DNA of 44,407 nt, taken from contig JADHNB010000004.1 of NCBI GenBank assembly GCA_016779705.1, positions 1 through 44,407 of the forward strand. Reading direction: 5' to 3'. This DNA comes from Candidatus Poseidonia sp. (GTDB taxonomy: Archaea > Thermoplasmatota > Poseidoniia > Poseidoniales > Poseidoniaceae). Positions 42,303 to 44,407 of this stretch are shown one piece after another (position 1 is the stretch's first letter; each line of letters begins with the position of its first letter). The notes under the pieces are model-generated. The model had not been told where the DNA came from. It searched no databases and saw nothing but the letters and a program-made list of their open reading frames with translations. The position numbers and the translations under genes were made by a program.

Positions 42303-44407
42303 ATGGAGGGTGCGACCGACCCCGAGATGCTCAAGAAACGAGCCTTCTTTCGGCTTGGCTTGTTCATCCACGACCACCGAAAAGCGATGATGGCGTTTGG
42401 TCTCGTTTCGTGCATCCTCATGACCGGCCTCATGTCCATGGGCGCTGATTGGGCAGAGGGCTTTGGGGAAGACGATGTTGAATCGGTCAACGCCGGCCGA
42501 CTCATTTCAGAACGCTTTGCCACCGACAGCGACGACGGAGGCCAAACCCTTCGCTACGTGGTCCACCATCCAAGCCTGAACGATTCGAGTGATGAGTGGC
42601 AACGTGCGGTGCAAGAGGCGCTGAACTCGTTTGAATCGCATCCCGACGTCACCATCGAGTATTCGTGGCAGGTGGAAGAGGTGGACCGAAGCGATGTGTT
42701 CGTCACCGGTGAGGACGGTTCGTACGCCATCAACACCGTTCATTTCCTCACCGACCGAAAACAGGCCAAAGCCATCATGTCCGACCTTCACGAATCGGTA
42801 ACGATCGAGGGGGAGTTTGACGGCTGGATGACCGACGGCATCGCCATTGATTGGACCTTTGACGAGCGCATCAAGAACGACCTCATCAAAGCCGAATTGG
42901 TTTCAGGCCCCTTGTCGGTGCTCATCTTGGGCATCGTCTTCGGTTCGTTGGTGGCCGCCCTCTTGCCCGTGGGCGTGGGCGTCGGGACCGTCCTTGCGGC
43001 CATCGGCATGACCATTTGGCTCTCCAACGTCACCGATGTAACGGTTTATGCGACCAACATCATCTCGCTCATCGGCATCGGGGTGTCCATCGATTACTCG
43101 CTCTTTTTGGTGAACCGGTTCCGAGAAGAACTGGCTCGAGGCCACGACGTGCGAACGGCCACCGCCATGAGTTGTGCAACGGCCGGCAAAGCCGTGTTCT
43201 ATTCCGGCATCACCGTCGCCATCGGCTTGATGGGAATGCTCTTCTTCACCAACACATCCCTGCCTTCCCTCGGCATCGGCGGCACCATCGCCGTGAGCAT
43301 CGCCATGGTGTATTCCACGATCGTCCTGCCGGCCGTGATGGCGTGGTTGGGCCCTCGGGTCAACAAAGGAAAAATCCCCTTTGCACTGGACATGTCGGCC
43401 AAGGACGACGGGATGTGGGCACGCATCGCCAAGCGAGTGATGGACCGTCCCTGGGCGGTGCTCATTCCAACCTTGGTGTTGCTCATCGGCGCCGGCCTTC
43501 CGTTTGCCTACGCTGAATTCTCCCTGTCATCGTGGAAGGCCCTCCCTCCCGACGATGAATCGCGCATGGGCATGGAAATCATCGACGAAGAGTGGCCTGA
43601 CCAAGCGGCGAACTCCATCTTCCTCGTCATCGACACCGACGGCGCCGACCCGCTTTCAGAGACGAACCTGAGAACGCAGCACGCCTACATCGTTGGCTTG
43701 CTCAACGATTCAAGGGCCTCCGGAGGCATCGGCGTCGGCTTGCCGTCACCGAACATGAGTGCTGACGAAGTGGTCCAATTCTGGCAAGCGGAGGACGAAT
43801 GGTTGCCTGCTGAACAGGTCGCCATGCGTGAAAGCCTCCGAGCGGCCTTGGTGGGCGACAACGCCACCATGATCACGTTGCAGCTTGTCGGCGCCCAAAC
43901 CAACGTCGATTCGCGCATGATGGTGGAAGACATCCGAGACCAACGAGACGCATTCCTGGACGACTTCACCGGGGAAAACGACCGATTGCTCGTGGCCGGC
44001 TTTGCCGCCTACAACGCCGATAACCTCGACGCCATCGCCGACAACCTTCCTCGAGCCCTGGCCTTCATCCTCATCGCTACCATTCTGTTGATTTTCCTCC
44101 AAGTTCGTTCAGTCATCATTCCAATCAAGGCCATCGCCATGAACATCCTGTCCATTTCCGCCTCGTTCGGCATGTTGGTCTGGGTATTCCAGTGGGGCTA
44201 CGGCGAGTCGCTGCTCAACTTTACCGCCCAACCCATTGATTCAGGCAACCCCGTCATCATGTTCTGCATCGTCTTTGGCTTGTCCATGGATTACGAGGTG
44301 CTGATGCTCTCGCGCATTCATGAGGAATGGGAACGAACGGGGGACAACACCCTGGCGGTGGCCAACGGCTTGCAAAAGACCGGTGGACTCATCACGGGCG
44401 CCGCCGC
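42303..44407 (+). CDS. RND superfamily (MMPL-type) transporter, C-terminus cut by window edge
   Basis: 701 codons are visible, open at the right edge. A first helix (about 29-46) is followed by an exterior loop of about 150 residues, five helices (about 201-355) with GIGVSIDYSLFLVNRFREEL carrying the proton-relay aspartate, a further helix (about 382-402), a second exterior loop, and the start of the second helix block with FGLSMDYEVLMLSRIHEEW. This is the standard MMPL pattern with a smaller first loop than the transporter at the left end. TATA-like GAAATACTC near 42276 is about 26 bases before the ATG, which fits a leaderless transcript. Substrate unknown; divergent from apt. Confidence 0.88.
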   Translation, partial: MEGATDPEMLKKRAFFRLGLFIHDHRKAMMAFGLVSCILMTGLMSMGADWAEGFGEDDVESVNAGRLISERFATDSDDGGQTLRYVVHHPSLNDSSDEWQRAVQEALNSFESHPDVTIEYSWQVEEVDRSDVFVTGEDGSYAINTVHFLTDRKQAKAIMSDLHESVTIEGEFDGWMTDGIAIDWTFDERIKNDLIKAELVSGPLSVLILGIVFGSLVAALLPVGVGVGTVLAAIGMTIWLSNVTDVTVYATNIISLIGIGVSIDYSLFLVNRFREELARGHDVRTATAMSCATAGKAVFYSGITVAIGLMGMLFFTNTSLPSLGIGGTIAVSIAMVYSTIVLPAVMAWLGPRVNKGKIPFALDMSAKDDGMWARIAKRVMDRPWAVLIPTLVLLIGAGLPFAYAEFSLSSWKALPPDDESRMGMEIIDEEWPDQAANSIFLVIDTDGADPLSETNLRTQHAYIVGLLNDSRASGGIGVGLPSPNMSADEVVQFWQAEDEWLPAEQVAMRESLRAALVGDNATMITLQLVGAQTNVDSRMMVEDIRDQRDAFLDDFTGENDRLLVAGFAAYNADNLDAIADNLPRALAFILIATILLIFLQVRSVIIPIKAIAMNILSISASFGMLVWVFQWGYGESLLNFTAQPIDSGNPVIMFCIVFGLSMDYEVLMLSRIHEEWERTGDNTLAVANGLQKTGGLITGAA

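Overview
The window looks like chromosomal DNA of a high-GC (about 60%) marine Thermoplasmatota archaeon, most probably a Marine Group II euryarchaeon (Candidatus Poseidoniales). The archaeal character comes from genes read directly here: ribosomal protein L21e, the Rpb4-type RNA polymerase subunit RpoF, Pus10, RadA, an Fap7/AK6-type kinase, a DUF655 protein and an initiator tRNA-Met with an A1:U72 pair. TATA-like boxes precede several genes, and some starts have GGAGG or GGTG ribosome binding sites. Assignment to Poseidoniales is inference from gene content; no rRNA gene is present. Coding density is very high and no gene-free stretch exceeds about 130 bases.

Layout. 1-490 is the end-truncated, lower-GC HNH endonuclease. 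523-5639 holds a large RND/MMPL transporter, an FkbM methyltransferase on the other strand and a membrane protein with an AT-richer ectodomain. 5731-9971 is an information-processing block: pus10 (with an inserted SAP domain), rpl21e, rpoF, DUF655 and the rRNA dimethyltransferase. 10061-14583 carries a zinc-ribbon coiled-coil protein, a 2Fe-2S ferredoxin, a small membrane protein, a CorA transporter, both subunits of exonuclease VII and a MIP18-like protein.

On the minus strand 14653-19249 is a tight cluster, in transcription order: DNA methyltransferase, M24 peptidase, small zinc protein, a helical protein with a convincing histone-fold segment, a thioredoxin-like protein and a polytopic membrane protein. 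19361-22039 has phosphoglycerate kinase, tRNA-Thr(CGT) and an MTA/SAH-deaminase-like amidohydrolase. 22041-27035 (minus) has a small membrane protein, a CAX cation exchanger and a 1084-residue surface protein whose cytoplasmic tail runs from poly-Asp to strongly basic. 27123-29371 has a CDP-alcohol phosphatidyltransferase, an Fap7-like kinase, a helical protein and initiator tRNA-Met.

29440-32700 has a lipoprotein, radA and ftsZ. 32701-36000 has a CxCH anchor-V-like protein, an acidic protein, OsmC, isocitrate dehydrogenase and a RimB-like retropepsin. 35988-39434 (minus) is a giant helical-repeat protein ending in a PIN nuclease domain. 39577-42185 has a small four-helix membrane protein and a purine salvage pair (AzgA permease plus adenine phosphoribosyltransferase). 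42303 to the right edge is a second RND/MMPL transporter.

The most promising undescribed items are the methyltransferase-to-histone-fold cluster (with near-total absence of CTAG in the window), the giant PIN protein, the poly-Asp/basic-tailed surface protein, and the SAP insertion in Pus10. Positions and motifs were read by eye; family calls are from motif recognition without database searches.
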